Both the position numbers and the translations under genes were made by a program. A stretch of DNA of 32,823 bases from a virus: the IMG/VR virus record IMGVR_UViG_3300049738_000015, positions 1 to 32,823 of that record. One strand, given 5' to 3'. Within the stretch, counting starts at the first letter, position 1, and each line of letters opens with the position of its first letter. The notes under the pieces were generated by a model, which did no database searches, had not been told where the DNA came from, and saw nothing but the letters and a program-made list of their open reading frames with translations. Positions 7,331 through 15,135 of this stretch are shown in pieces.

Positions 7331-7990
7331 TTACTTTTTCTGCATAGCACGCCAAGCTTCTCGCCCGCCGTCATTCCAGTTTGCAACCATATCTTCCACA
7401 GATTGAGGCTTCTGCGTAGAGCCACCAGCGTTACCCTTTGAGCCAATGCCACCCTGGGAGGCTTTGACCATGTGCGGGTTTACTGTCAAGAACTCAGTTA
7501 CCATCTCATTGACTGATAACAAATCACCGCTGTCATTGTAACGCGGCGAACCATTATCGTCTAGCACCTCGACATTGCCATTATCGGCTAGTCTAGTATT
7601 GCCTTTAAGTAACTGTGAAACTTGATTCGGGTTTACAGCGTTATTGTTAGATGCCGCTCCCAGTATCGCCCCATCAACTAGGGTTTGCTGTAGCTTGCTC
7701 TTATAACTCTGTATTTCCATGTCTTTCTTTTCGACAGTCTTTTTCAGGATAGAATCAAACTCGCCTCGCTCTTTCTGTCGCTCAAGGTCTGCGGCTTCTT
7801 TTTGTGCCAGCAATTCTTTTGCTTCATCAAGGTCAATGCCTGATACCTTCTTGTCAAACTTGCGTTGCTCTCTTGCAACACGATCAGCGACAATTCGGTC
7901 AAGTTCTTCCTGAGTGAATGTCTTACCTGCCTGAGTTTCTACTGCCGCAGTTTCAGTGTCTGCTTCTGTATCCATGATTTCATCGCTCAT
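7331..7990 (-). CDS. Capsid scaffolding protein
   Basis: 219 residues, highly charged and helical. It starts with an acidic segment (MSDEIMDTEADTETAAVE), continues with FTQEELDRIVADRVAREQRK, and has a Lys/Glu-rich coiled coil to about residue 105; the C-terminal part is Gly/Ser/Gln-rich and ends in a short basic helix (WRAMQKK) of the kind that contacts capsid subunits. This is the common scaffold (DUF4355-like/gp20-like) architecture, and it lies directly upstream of the capsid gene. GAGG precedes the ATG. Confidence 0.8.
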   Translation of the reverse strand: MSDEIMDTEADTETAAVETQAGKTFTQEELDRIVADRVAREQRKFDKKVSGIDLDEAKELLAQKEAADLERQKERGEFDSILKKTVEKKDMEIQSYKSKLQQTLVDGAILGAASNNNAVNPNQVSQLLKGNTRLADNGNVEVLDDNGSPRYNDSGDLLSVNEMVTEFLTVNPHMVKASQGGIGSKGNAGGSTQKPQSVEDMVANWNDGGREAWRAMQKK

Positions 7991-8041
7991 GTAACGTGCC
8001 TCTTAAAGAGTGTTGGTGAATTTGGAGTGTACCACAAATGA

Positions 8042-8122
8042 TTACTTTTTAACCATTTTCTTCTTTTTCTTCTTTTTAGGTCTACCGACCTTGTTTCCAT
8101 ATGTTCCTTTACCTGATGGCAT
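8042..8122 (-). CDS. Short Lys-rich protein, MPSGKGTYG family
   Basis: A 26-residue reading frame: MPSGKGTYGNKVGRPK followed by a run of lysines and MVKK. I recognise the N-terminal motif MPxGKGTYGxKVGRPxKK as a recurrent tiny protein next to phage portal and head genes. GAGG lies about seven bases before the ATG, just downstream of the MuF-like gene stop. The extreme lysine content suggests nucleic acid binding or an internal virion peptide; this is inference. Confidence 0.7.
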   Translation of the reverse strand: MPSGKGTYGNKVGRPKKKKKKKMVKK

Positions 8123-8124
8123 GA

Positions 8125-8880
8125 TTATGTCTCCTCAATAAATACGGGTCTAAATCTGTGACCACAGTTGTAGCCACCTCTCACTATGAACGGGTCACCT
8201 GCGGCTTTACCCGCCCAATCACCCGACCAGAGTTCTTCAATCCTTTCGTTTGTCATAACCTCGCCTTCATGGTCTCGGCAGAAAGGTCTTGATGTTTCAA
8301 CCAAGCGGCCAACATATCGCCATTTTGTGACGCCAGCCTCTTTTCCTATAGCCACGTTCACAGATGCGTCAAACTGCATTAGCGTGTCGTGCATTTGCTG
8401 AGTAGCATATCTAGCCAAGCGACCATTGGAGACTTGCTTGATGGTCTCTACACTTTCGGAAAACGCTCTGCCGGTTAGAGTGTTCTGATACACCTCTTTA
8501 GAAATGACATCTATGTACTCGTTCCCTATATCGGCGAATCCCTGAAAGGTTAAATTCTGCAATTGGTTAATTATGCGCGGGTCTAATCTAGTAAAAGAGC
8601 CATATGTAGCTAACATGGTTGTCGCTTGAGCGGCTACAGCAGGATAGCTTCTTATTATCTCATCAACAGCTGTAAGGTATTCTTCTTCCACCAACTGCCT
8701 GATCTGTGGCCTCGCGGCTATAGCCCACTCTAGGTCAAACAGTTCGCCATTGTCCATCGGGGCTGTAGCAAGTAAATCAACAATCCTTTTCTCTAAGACG
8801 AGAAGTGCTTCAGCAAGCCTCTTTTGATGCTGTGCGGCGAGTTTATTCAACTCCTCCCCATGATCAATGTCTGCGGCCAT
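8125..8880 (-). CDS. Minor head protein, MuF/SPP1 gp7-like
   Basis: 251 residues, mostly helical. The C-terminal part has CRDHEGEVMTNERIEELW and GGYNCGHRFRPV; the paired CRxxxG and NCGHxxxP motifs are the signature of the MuF head morphogenesis domain. The ATG overlaps the portal stop (TAATG). Proteins of this family are minor capsid components packaged near the portal and may be ejected with DNA. Confidence 0.8.
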   Translation of the reverse strand: MAADIDHGEELNKLAAQHQKRLAEALLVLEKRIVDLLATAPMDNGELFDLEWAIAARPQIRQLVEEEYLTAVDEIIRSYPAVAAQATTMLATYGSFTRLDPRIINQLQNLTFQGFADIGNEYIDVISKEVYQNTLTGRAFSESVETIKQVSNGRLARYATQQMHDTLMQFDASVNVAIGKEAGVTKWRYVGRLVETSRPFCRDHEGEVMTNERIEELWSGDWAGKAAGDPFIVRGGYNCGHRFRPVFIEET

Positions 8881-10265
8881 TATTCTTCTTCAGCAACCTG
8901 ATCTGTGAAATCACCTAGACTGCCAGTGTCGGCTTCTATCTCTAAATGCGCCTTCGCCAGCTCCTCGTCATCGAGAATCAAGTCGCTTATCTTTTTATCT
9001 ATCTCCATTCCTAGAGTTTTAGACTTGACGCCAGTTGCTCTCATCTGCTGTAGGAACATTAGCTCTTTATCGTAGTCACGAAGGTCAAACGCGTCAGGAT
9101 AATAGATTTCTATATCGTTGGTTATGTCTTGCCAGTCACAGAACAAGCCCCACAACTGTTCTTCTGCCAACTCAAGCAAGTCAGCTTTTTCCGATAGCTT
9201 CGCGTTCAGCATTTGAAACTCTGTCTGCATAGCTACGCCTGACATGGTTAATGCTTCTGTGCCGCGAACAGCACCCATATGGCTCATTCGGTTAATAGAC
9301 TGTATCTTGTCTTGTATTGATGCGCGTACAGCGTCAAGGTTCTGACCGCTTGGCTGTAACTGGAATGGCTTGAGGCTGGCATCCATATCGTCTGGCATAT
9401 TGATAATAGAACCTGCGCCAGCGGTAGCGTCTGTTCCAAACGACTTAACCAGTGTCGGGTGGTTGCTGATACGAATCAACTGTTCTATTTCAGACAGTTC
9501 TTGATAGATGGCTCTCTGCATATATGACGCATCGGATATGTCGCTGATACCTATCGCCCTAACTACTGACCTGTTCGCCGGTAGGAATACAGCAGGGATT
9601 CTGCCTAGAACATTGTCATCGGTCTCCATCAGCTTATCTAAATCATTTGTTGATTTCCATAGCTCTACCTTGTCCTTGTACCAGACCCGGTAATACGACT
9701 CTGTAGTGGTTTGGTCAACTCGTATTACTGACTCCCTGACCTTCAAATAATCAAGCTCAAATCTACCACTGGCCGTTCTTTCATAGTTCCAATCCAGAAC
9801 ATTCTCTGGGGTGAACATTGTCACGTAGGGTCTTATATCCTGATCAAGTTCTTCGGCTTTGGTTCCCGCAGTAGACTTCGGCTTGTCCATCATTATCCAG
9901 ACATGGCCGTAAACACTAGACCATATCTGACACTCTCGAATGAAAGCATTAAAGCTTCTGCCATCGAGGTCAGCGTCTTTCAAGAAAGGCTCTAGGGCTG
10001 GGTTGTTCTGCAAGCTGTTGTAGGCTCTAGTAGGCGGGACTCGCCACAGGAAGCTAGAATAGATATGCACGATGTTCTTGCAGTGATTGTCTAACGGAGT
10101 GAGGTCTATTCTTCTTTCATAGTCCTCTGATGTTTCGCTAATATAGCGAGTGAGGTAATTGCCATCTTGATACGCTTGACCGCCCATATAAGAGCGAACA
10201 TAGAACTCCCACTTGGCTTCATTGCTATCATATTCGGGGTGCGTTGTATCGGTATTCAATCTCAT
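8880..10265 (-). CDS. Portal protein
   Basis: 461 residues from the ATG at 10265, which overlaps the terminase stop (TGATG) and is preceded by AGGTGG at five bases; an in-frame GTG at 10274 is less likely. The N-terminal EFYVRSYMGGQAYQDGNYL, DNHCKNIVHIYSSFLWR and the middle QRAIYQELSEIEQLIRIS stretches resemble portals of the DUF4055-like group. It forms the dodecameric DNA channel at one capsid vertex. Gene order terminase-portal-MuF-scaffold-capsid supports the call. The C-terminus is acidic (DFTDQVAEEE). Confidence 0.88.
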   Translation of the reverse strand: MRLNTDTTHPEYDSNEAKWEFYVRSYMGGQAYQDGNYLTRYISETSEDYERRIDLTPLDNHCKNIVHIYSSFLWRVPPTRAYNSLQNNPALEPFLKDADLDGRSFNAFIRECQIWSSVYGHVWIMMDKPKSTAGTKAEELDQDIRPYVTMFTPENVLDWNYERTASGRFELDYLKVRESVIRVDQTTTESYYRVWYKDKVELWKSTNDLDKLMETDDNVLGRIPAVFLPANRSVVRAIGISDISDASYMQRAIYQELSEIEQLIRISNHPTLVKSFGTDATAGAGSIINMPDDMDASLKPFQLQPSGQNLDAVRASIQDKIQSINRMSHMGAVRGTEALTMSGVAMQTEFQMLNAKLSEKADLLELAEEQLWGLFCDWQDITNDIEIYYPDAFDLRDYDKELMFLQQMRATGVKSKTLGMEIDKKISDLILDDEELAKAHLEIEADTGSLGDFTDQVAEEE

Positions 10266-11479
10266 CAAGTCCACCTAGTCGGTTGTGGTGTATCGTATTC
10301 TGTTCGCACTGGGAATAGGTATTCTACCAAATAGCCTAAGGCATCGTTCATATGATCATAGCCGTCGTCTTTATTTGGTATGCTAGTCCCTTCTTTGTAC
10401 GTCTGTCTTTCCAGAGACTTAATTGTCTGCTTACATTTTGGGCTGACAAACAAATGCCGCTCACCATCTGCTGACAGTAAACGACTATTCACAGCGTTGA
10501 TTCTATCCCTAATCATTGCATGTGACTTTTTCGCCTTAACGCTAAATCCTGCGTTCTGTAAGATCGACAAATCAGTGCGACCACCTGCGGAAGTTTTCCG
10601 CTGTCTTGATGCAGGGTCTGGATAAATAATAATATGCCGAGCCGGGTAGCGGTCAATAATTTCCGCAACCATCTCGTCAGTGTTCGACCCATACATGACT
10701 ATCTCGTCAACTGCATACAGCGTCCCGCCTTTACGAATGCAGATTACGGCAGACATGGGGTCAAGATTAAAATCCATCCCTATGTGCAGTGTACCATTAT
10801 CGTCATTCATATCAAAGACGCTATGCTCTCTACTGAACCCATAGTAGATCAGCCCTGCATATGTAACGAACTCAGCGCAATATTCTTGATTAAATGTTCT
10901 TACATCAAGGTCTAGTTTAGCCTGTTCTATCTCTGCCGCAGGAACATTCCCTCCCTGCAATGTCGTGTACTGGAATGACTCCCATCCTTCAAGGCCATTG
11001 ATACCGGAAGCCCAAAGGTCATAGAAATGATTCCTTCCTTTGGGTGTCCCAATAAATAATGCAGACCCTAAGCGGTCAGATAATGAAGGTCTAATTACCT
11101 CGTACCAAGTTTCAGGCCTCATGTCAGCAAACTCGTCAAGGACTACAAAGTCTAAAGCTCGCCCTCGCAAGTTGTTCGGCTTTTCTGCCCCTTTCAGTGA
11201 TATAGAGGAGCCATTGATAAGTTTGACGTTCAGGGCTGATTCGTTTGTTCTGGCAATATATTCATCAGGAACGCAGTCCATCAGCATATCCCAGGCGATT
11301 TCTTTCGCCGAGCCATAGGTAGGGGCTACATACCAGACGTTCTTATTCTTGCCCTGTGTGGCGAATCTAAGTATCTCCCCTGTAGATAGGAATGTCTTGC
11401 CAAACCTTCTTCCAGCGACAACAGACCGGAATCTAGCGTTAGAGCAGAATATTTCACTCTGAGGGAGCGTTAGTTGCAC
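10265..11479 (-). CDS. terL: Terminase large subunit
   Basis: 404 residues. Walker A is VAGRRFGKT (residues 21-29), Walker B FVVLDE (111-116) followed by FADM. The C-terminal RNase H-like nuclease shows the first acidic motif in HIGMDFNLDP and a late acidic position in YDHMNDALGY. It powers DNA packaging at the portal and cuts the concatemer. The start is GTG at 11479, overlapping the terS end by 26 bases; no clear ribosome binding site is visible, and an in-frame TAG lies two codons upstream of the GTG, so translational coupling to terS is likely. Confidence 0.95.
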   Translation of the reverse strand: MQLTLPQSEIFCSNARFRSVVAGRRFGKTFLSTGEILRFATQGKNKNVWYVAPTYGSAKEIAWDMLMDCVPDEYIARTNESALNVKLINGSSISLKGAEKPNNLRGRALDFVVLDEFADMRPETWYEVIRPSLSDRLGSALFIGTPKGRNHFYDLWASGINGLEGWESFQYTTLQGGNVPAAEIEQAKLDLDVRTFNQEYCAEFVTYAGLIYYGFSREHSVFDMNDDNGTLHIGMDFNLDPMSAVICIRKGGTLYAVDEIVMYGSNTDEMVAEIIDRYPARHIIIYPDPASRQRKTSAGGRTDLSILQNAGFSVKAKKSHAMIRDRINAVNSRLLSADGERHLFVSPKCKQTIKSLERQTYKEGTSIPNKDDGYDHMNDALGYLVEYLFPVRTEYDTPQPTRWT

Positions 11480-11825
11480 GAGGGTCTACCACTATGTTGA
11501 TTTGAGGGATTTCTTGCGGCTCTGCTTCTTGCTCTTTCCAGCCAGCCTGAGTCTTTAAATAGAATATGGCGGCTGTAACATTACCGGCCATAGCCATCTT
11601 AACTAGGTTCTGTGCCATTCTTACAGTCTGCTTCGCCCTTCCTTTTTTATAAGCCTCAGAAACCTCCGGCTGTCGCTCCTCTACTGCGCGGAAAGTATTC
11701 TCACTTATACCGTAATAATCAGCCAGTTGGCCTTTGGTGAGATAGGAAGCCAATTGCTCAAGGTTAGATATCTGATCTTGCTCAAATACGAAAGCAGGTC
11801 TGCCACCCTTGTCTTTTTCACTCAT
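11454..11825 (-). CDS. terS: Terminase small subunit
   Basis: 123 residues. It has the GGRPAF start, a helix-turn-helix (LTKGQLADYYGISENTFRAV, about residues 29-48) and a second helical block VRMAQNLVKMAMAGNVTAAIFYLK, followed by GWKEQ; this is the standard small-terminase pattern (HTH plus oligomerisation helix). It recognises phage DNA and regulates the large subunit. Its ATG overlaps the end of the dioxygenase gene, which places the base-modification cassette and packaging in one translationally coupled series. Confidence 0.85.
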   Translation of the reverse strand: MSEKDKGGRPAFVFEQDQISNLEQLASYLTKGQLADYYGISENTFRAVEERQPEVSEAYKKGRAKQTVRMAQNLVKMAMAGNVTAAIFYLKTQAGWKEQEAEPQEIPQINIVVDPRATNAPSE

Positions 11826-12627
11826 TTAGAAAACCTTTTAGTGCATAGAAAACCAAGCTGTTCCTGTACCCGCCATCATGGGTTGGAACGATAGGAGTCA
11901 CTGCGTGGACATTCCTCCATGCAGGATATAGTAAAAGACTACCTGTTGGCATATCAAAGCATGCGTCATAATCTGGGACATATAGACATCCACCTTTCGC
12001 GTTGTGTCTGTGCGTGTATATACAGTTCAGCGTCTGTTTCACATTTGCTCTATCTCTGTGGAATGGCGCGGATATGTTGAAATTGCTGATGCTAGAGGTA
12101 AACAGGTCTCCGAACTTATACTTTTCATCAATGCTAGAAACAGCGACAGAATGCTCCTTGTGCTGTTCTGGCATATAGTCAGCCATAACCTTCCCCATCT
12201 CCCTAGAAGCCATGAGCATTGCTTTCAGGAAGGGCTTTGCGCTTTCAACAGAATGTACCCGGCTTCTGTTGTGATAGTCACGCCTCATATGCGGTTTCTT
12301 GACTATTGAACCGATAATGGTACTTTGCTGAACAGTCCCCAGCTTCTTTGCCTCTGCTCGCGTTATCTTCAGCTTTTTCTGTATCTTCATAACATCGGAA
12401 CGCTCAAGCAGGTCTTTAGGAACTCTGTCTGATAGGAACTCCCTGTTAGCCAAAGCCATCAGGTTTTTGAGTTTTGAGTATTTTTCTGGGACGCTCTGCA
12501 AATATAGACCAACCAGCTCATCTCCATCATAAAGATATGCTGATTCGCAGACATTAGGCTCTATGTATTCACATCTTGCGCCAGTCTGTCTTTCATGCTC
12601 GACCTTTTCCATCTGTAACTTTTTCAA
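11818..12627 (-). CDS. TET/JBP-family 2-oxoglutarate/Fe(II) DNA base dioxygenase
   Basis: 269 residues from a TTG at 12627 (GAAGG four bases before; TTGA overlap with the upstream stop); an ATG at 12612 is the alternative. The double-stranded beta-helix core lies at about residues 178-265: FNISAPFHRDRANVKQTLNC supplies H190 and D192, RNVHAVTP supplies H241, and YRNSLVFYAL supplies the 2-oxoglutarate arginine R255; KGGCLYVPDY is the usual strand before the second metal ligand. This combination is characteristic of TET/JBP enzymes, which hydroxylate 5-methylcytosine or thymine in DNA. The N-terminal 170 residues are helical and unassigned. Neighbours (TAGT-like glycosyltransferase, ParB-like protein) match described phage TET operons. 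Substrate base is not determinable here. Confidence 0.8.
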   Translation of the reverse strand: MKKLQMEKVEHERQTGARCEYIEPNVCESAYLYDGDELVGLYLQSVPEKYSKLKNLMALANREFLSDRVPKDLLERSDVMKIQKKLKITRAEAKKLGTVQQSTIIGSIVKKPHMRRDYHNRSRVHSVESAKPFLKAMLMASREMGKVMADYMPEQHKEHSVAVSSIDEKYKFGDLFTSSISNFNISAPFHRDRANVKQTLNCIYTHRHNAKGGCLYVPDYDACFDMPTGSLLLYPAWRNVHAVTPIVPTHDGGYRNSLVFYALKGFLNE

Positions 12628-13352
12628 AGCACCTTCCTCATACAGTGTTTAGCGTATCCCTTAATGTCTGCCTTAATATCTAGCCTGTCTGGTTTCTGCT
12701 TCAGTGTTACCCATGGACTCCAAGTCATAGCCATCTTCCTCGCCGCGTCATGGTCTTTGTTCGTCTTGTACCAATCATGCAAGCCACCTGCATTGCTACC
12801 TATCTTGGGGGTATTGAACCAATAGTGGTTAAACCGCAATACACCATTACCCTTCTCAATAGACTGTAGCAAGAAGTCCCTGTCCTCTTTGGTGTTTTCC
12901 CTGTAGTTCCAATGTATCTTAGATATGTGAAGCAGAACACAACCTTCCGCGAACTTGCTGTTGATGCTATGACGTTTCTTTTCAGTCCAAGCGAACTGGG
13001 CGAAACTCATACCTACAATCTCAAACGGAAGCTTCATAGCTTTGGCCTCTATTTCCTTGAGGATACTTCCATCCTTGCGAACTGTCTTTCCGTTGTATAT
13101 ACCGAACGCAGTGATATCGTCATCACACACCCAAGCCCATTCGTGGTTCTGCTGGCGACACCAGTCAAGCATGAAGTTTCTAACGAACGTCATACCCATA
13201 TCATCCTTGCCGATATTGACTCTATTAGTAACAGCCTCATAGCTGTCATAGTCCTGCGGCTCAACGAAATGATAGACATCATAACCCGCATCTTCGAATA
13301 TCTTATGGGTCTTTGTTTTCGGCCTTCCCTTACTGGGGATACAGACTATCAC
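12624..13352 (-). CDS. TAGT-like DNA base glycosyltransferase
   Basis: 242 residues from GTG at 13352 (GTGA overlap with the upstream stop, coupled translation). The N-terminus MIVCIPSKGRPKTKTHK is a GT-A fold nucleotide-sugar start, FVRNFMLDWC lies at 57-65, and WAWVCDDDI at 73-80 supplies the metal-binding acidic triplet (D77-D79). This matches the TET-associated glycosyltransferase (TAGT) group predicted to transfer sugars to hydroxymethylated bases. The dioxygenase gene follows directly, with a 4-base overlap. It could instead be a glycosyltransferase acting on protein or on host surface, but the context favours DNA. Confidence 0.72.
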   Translation of the reverse strand: MIVCIPSKGRPKTKTHKIFEDAGYDVYHFVEPQDYDSYEAVTNRVNIGKDDMGMTFVRNFMLDWCRQQNHEWAWVCDDDITAFGIYNGKTVRKDGSILKEIEAKAMKLPFEIVGMSFAQFAWTEKKRHSINSKFAEGCVLLHISKIHWNYRENTKEDRDFLLQSIEKGNGVLRFNHYWFNTPKIGSNAGGLHDWYKTNKDHDAARKMAMTWSPWVTLKQKPDRLDIKADIKGYAKHCMRKVL

Positions 13353-13954
13353 AATTTGTTCATTTCTTTTCTAAGGTAATCAAGAATAATGCCGCCAACA
13401 TATGCGTCTTTCTGCCTCCAGAATTTGATAACCTCTTGCGCCTCCTCGAAGTCATCAGAGTTGAACTCTATCTGTATAGCCTTCTTCACATCCCTTGTCA
13501 TCTCATCAAGTTCAGCGTCATCGTCGTCGTCATCAAGAATAGAGTAGTCAAGGTCGCCAGCAAAATCAGGTATGACATCCCAGCCCAACAAGTCTAGGTC
13601 TAGCCCTTCTAGTTTGATAGCCTCTATTTCCTGCTCTAGCATGACATCATCCCAGCTAGAGTTAAGGCTAAGTTTATTGTCAGCGATAATGTAGGCTTTC
13701 TTTTCTGCCTCAGATAACCCTTCTACTGTCACCACTGGAACCTCATCTAAACCAAGCAACTGAGCGGCATACATTCGACCATGGCCAGATAGAATCATTC
13801 CTTTCTCATCAACCTGTATCGGATTATTGAACCCGAACTTATCAATGCTATTTGCTATCTGCTGTATCTGCTTTTCGCTATGGAATCTTGAGTTATTTTC
13901 GTATGGGTGTATATCTTCTATGGGTGTAATCTTAAAATCTTCATCAGCTATCAT
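13349..13954 (-). CDS. ParB/sulfiredoxin-fold protein
   Basis: 201 residues from ATG at 13954 (ATGA overlap with the upstream gene; AAGG ten bases before). The ParB-like domain spans about residues 8-95: ITPIEDIHPYENNSR, a NPIQVDEKGMILSGHGRMYA segment with the GHGR motif (57-60), then KKAYIIADNKLSLNSSWDD. The second half has the GLDLDLLGWD phrase common in ParB-like proteins adjacent to DNA methylases, and a run of aspartates (about 130-140). No methylase is adjacent here. In phage TET operons such ParB-like proteins recur; whether it binds sites, acts as a nuclease or as a transferase is not established. Confidence 0.8.
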   Translation of the reverse strand: MIADEDFKITPIEDIHPYENNSRFHSEKQIQQIANSIDKFGFNNPIQVDEKGMILSGHGRMYAAQLLGLDEVPVVTVEGLSEAEKKAYIIADNKLSLNSSWDDVMLEQEIEAIKLEGLDLDLLGWDVIPDFAGDLDYSILDDDDDDAELDEMTRDVKKAIQIEFNSDDFEEAQEVIKFWRQKDAYVGGIILDYLRKEMNKL

Positions 13955-14613
13955 TTCACTACCTTTTTGTCGTGGTCTATCCAAGTGTTGGCTTTCAAAT
14001 CCTTGATGTAATACTGCTCTTGCCCATCCTTGCTCCATTTTGTGTGAGCGATGTGCATGGGCTTATATGATGGGGCTACTTTCTTGATAAATCTTGACAG
14101 AAACCTGGGACCTGTAGTCTGCAGAACAAATCGGCCTTTCCAAATATCGTAGATATTTATAGATTCTTTTTCTTTGTAGTTCTTCACGCATTCTTTCATT
14201 GCCGCTTCCCAGAGCCTTGACCCCTGAACAGAACCGATGAAGTCGTTTTCTATCCAAGACCATCTTTCTTTAACGTGACGTATATTGTGGAATACAAACT
14301 CTTTCCCCCGCAAAGCGTCTAGCGGCTTCAAGATAAACATATCCATATCTATGTAAAACCCTCCATGGCGGTGCAATATACAGAACCTGACAAAATCAAT
14401 CTTCTGTATCTCATAGCGGAACGAGTCATAGAAGTCTAGGTAACTAGGATAGTGTTCAGATATCAGGTTTCTGCAACTTTCTTCATTCCATAGAGTGTAT
14501 TCATAATCGCTGTAACTCTGGCATATCCCCTTGCTTTTCAAGAACATAGGGAACTGATCTATTTCTTTGCCTGTCAGGTTGAAATAGATTTGGTGTATTT
14601 TCTTTGGAATCAC
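13951..14613 (-). CDS. DXD glycosyltransferase, GT32-like
   Basis: 220 residues from GTG at 14613 (GTGA overlap with the upstream stop). It starts IPKKIHQIYF, and has KIDFVRFCILHRHGGFYIDM followed by D91, giving the DMD (DXD) metal motif at 89-91: the hallmark of the glycosyltransferase sugar-binding DXD family (GT32; capsular mannosyl/galactosyl transferases). A later IGSVQGSRLWEAAM and TTGPRFLSRF support the family. The operon position, upstream of a TAGT-like glycosyltransferase and a dioxygenase, suggests it adds a second sugar or an alternative sugar to the modified base, or modifies virion proteins; both are inference. Confidence 0.85.
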   Translation of the reverse strand: MIPKKIHQIYFNLTGKEIDQFPMFLKSKGICQSYSDYEYTLWNEESCRNLISEHYPSYLDFYDSFRYEIQKIDFVRFCILHRHGGFYIDMDMFILKPLDALRGKEFVFHNIRHVKERWSWIENDFIGSVQGSRLWEAAMKECVKNYKEKESINIYDIWKGRFVLQTTGPRFLSRFIKKVAPSYKPMHIAHTKWSKDGQEQYYIKDLKANTWIDHDKKVVK

Positions 14614-14861
14614 TGCTCAGTCCCAAATACTTCTTCTGTGTTAGGGAGTGAGGCGAGTTTCTGGCGCACAGATTCTTCAGTGACCCGGTCTACTTTCTGC
14701 TTAACCTTTTCGCACCAATCAGCCATTACCCTGCGAGTCTGGTCGGCAGGGGCATCTTCTTTTAGAAACGAATTTATGATTCCGGTGAGTTCTGATTTTT
14801 CTGGGTCAAGCTCTAGCTCATAGCAATCAAGGATTAGCTTACAGAAGTTGATTTCGCTCAT
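14610..14861 (-). CDS. Hypothetical protein opening the late operon
   Basis: 83 residues from ATG at 14861, preceded by AGAGGG at seven bases; a longer open frame reaching 15038 has no ribosome binding site and runs over a good promoter. The protein is acidic and helical (NFCKLILDCYELELDPEKSE, then KEDAPADQTRRVMADWCEKV). I do not recognise a family. Its stop overlaps the GTG of the GT32-like gene (GTGA), so it is the first gene of the coupled base-modification and packaging operon and could be a cofactor or a regulator of it. Confidence 0.6.
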   Translation of the reverse strand: MSEINFCKLILDCYELELDPEKSELTGIINSFLKEDAPADQTRRVMADWCEKVKQKVDRVTEESVRQKLASLPNTEEVFGTEQ

Positions 14862-14892
14862 TTGCATACCCTCTACATGGATAGTAAAGGGT

Positions 14893-14922
14893 ATTGTATA
14901 TCTTTTGTTACGGAATTGTAAA
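14893..14922 (-). promoter_or_regulatory. Candidate sigma70-type late promoter
   Basis: Minus strand TTTACA (14922-14917), an 18-base spacer and TACAAT (14898-14893); TATACA two bases earlier gives a 16-base spacer. It lies after the terminator at 15091-15125 and just before the first gene of the modification/packaging operon. No activator site is recognised. Confidence 0.5.
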
Positions 14923-15090
14923 TTAATTAGAGGTCGTCTACCGCCACAGCAGTTAGAGATATGAGGGTAAAAATTATCATGTAAATAAGCACAGTTGCCT
15001 CCTAGTTGGTTAGGTGGGCATCTTAATGATAATGACATATGATTTGAAATGATTGTTTTGGATTAGGGGTATATCGTTAATGGTATGTAA

Positions 15091-15125
15091 CAAAAAAAAC
15101 CCCTACAGAGCAAATCTAGCAGGGG
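15091..15125 (-). terminator. Rho-independent terminator between early and late modules
   Basis: Minus strand CCCCTGC pairs with GTAGGGG (seven pairs including one G-U), extended after a bulge by AGA/TCT, with a small loop, followed by eight T. It is the strongest terminator in the window. Confidence 0.8.
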
Positions 15126-15135
15126 AGGGAGAAGT

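Noticed and set aside
14862-15038. N-terminal extension of the 83-residue gene (CPPNQLGGNCAYLHDNF-like text)
   Set aside because: It lacks a ribosome binding site and runs across a TTTACA-N18-TACAAT promoter, while the ATG at 14861 has AGAGGG. Some doubt remains because the extension is stop-free for 57 codons.
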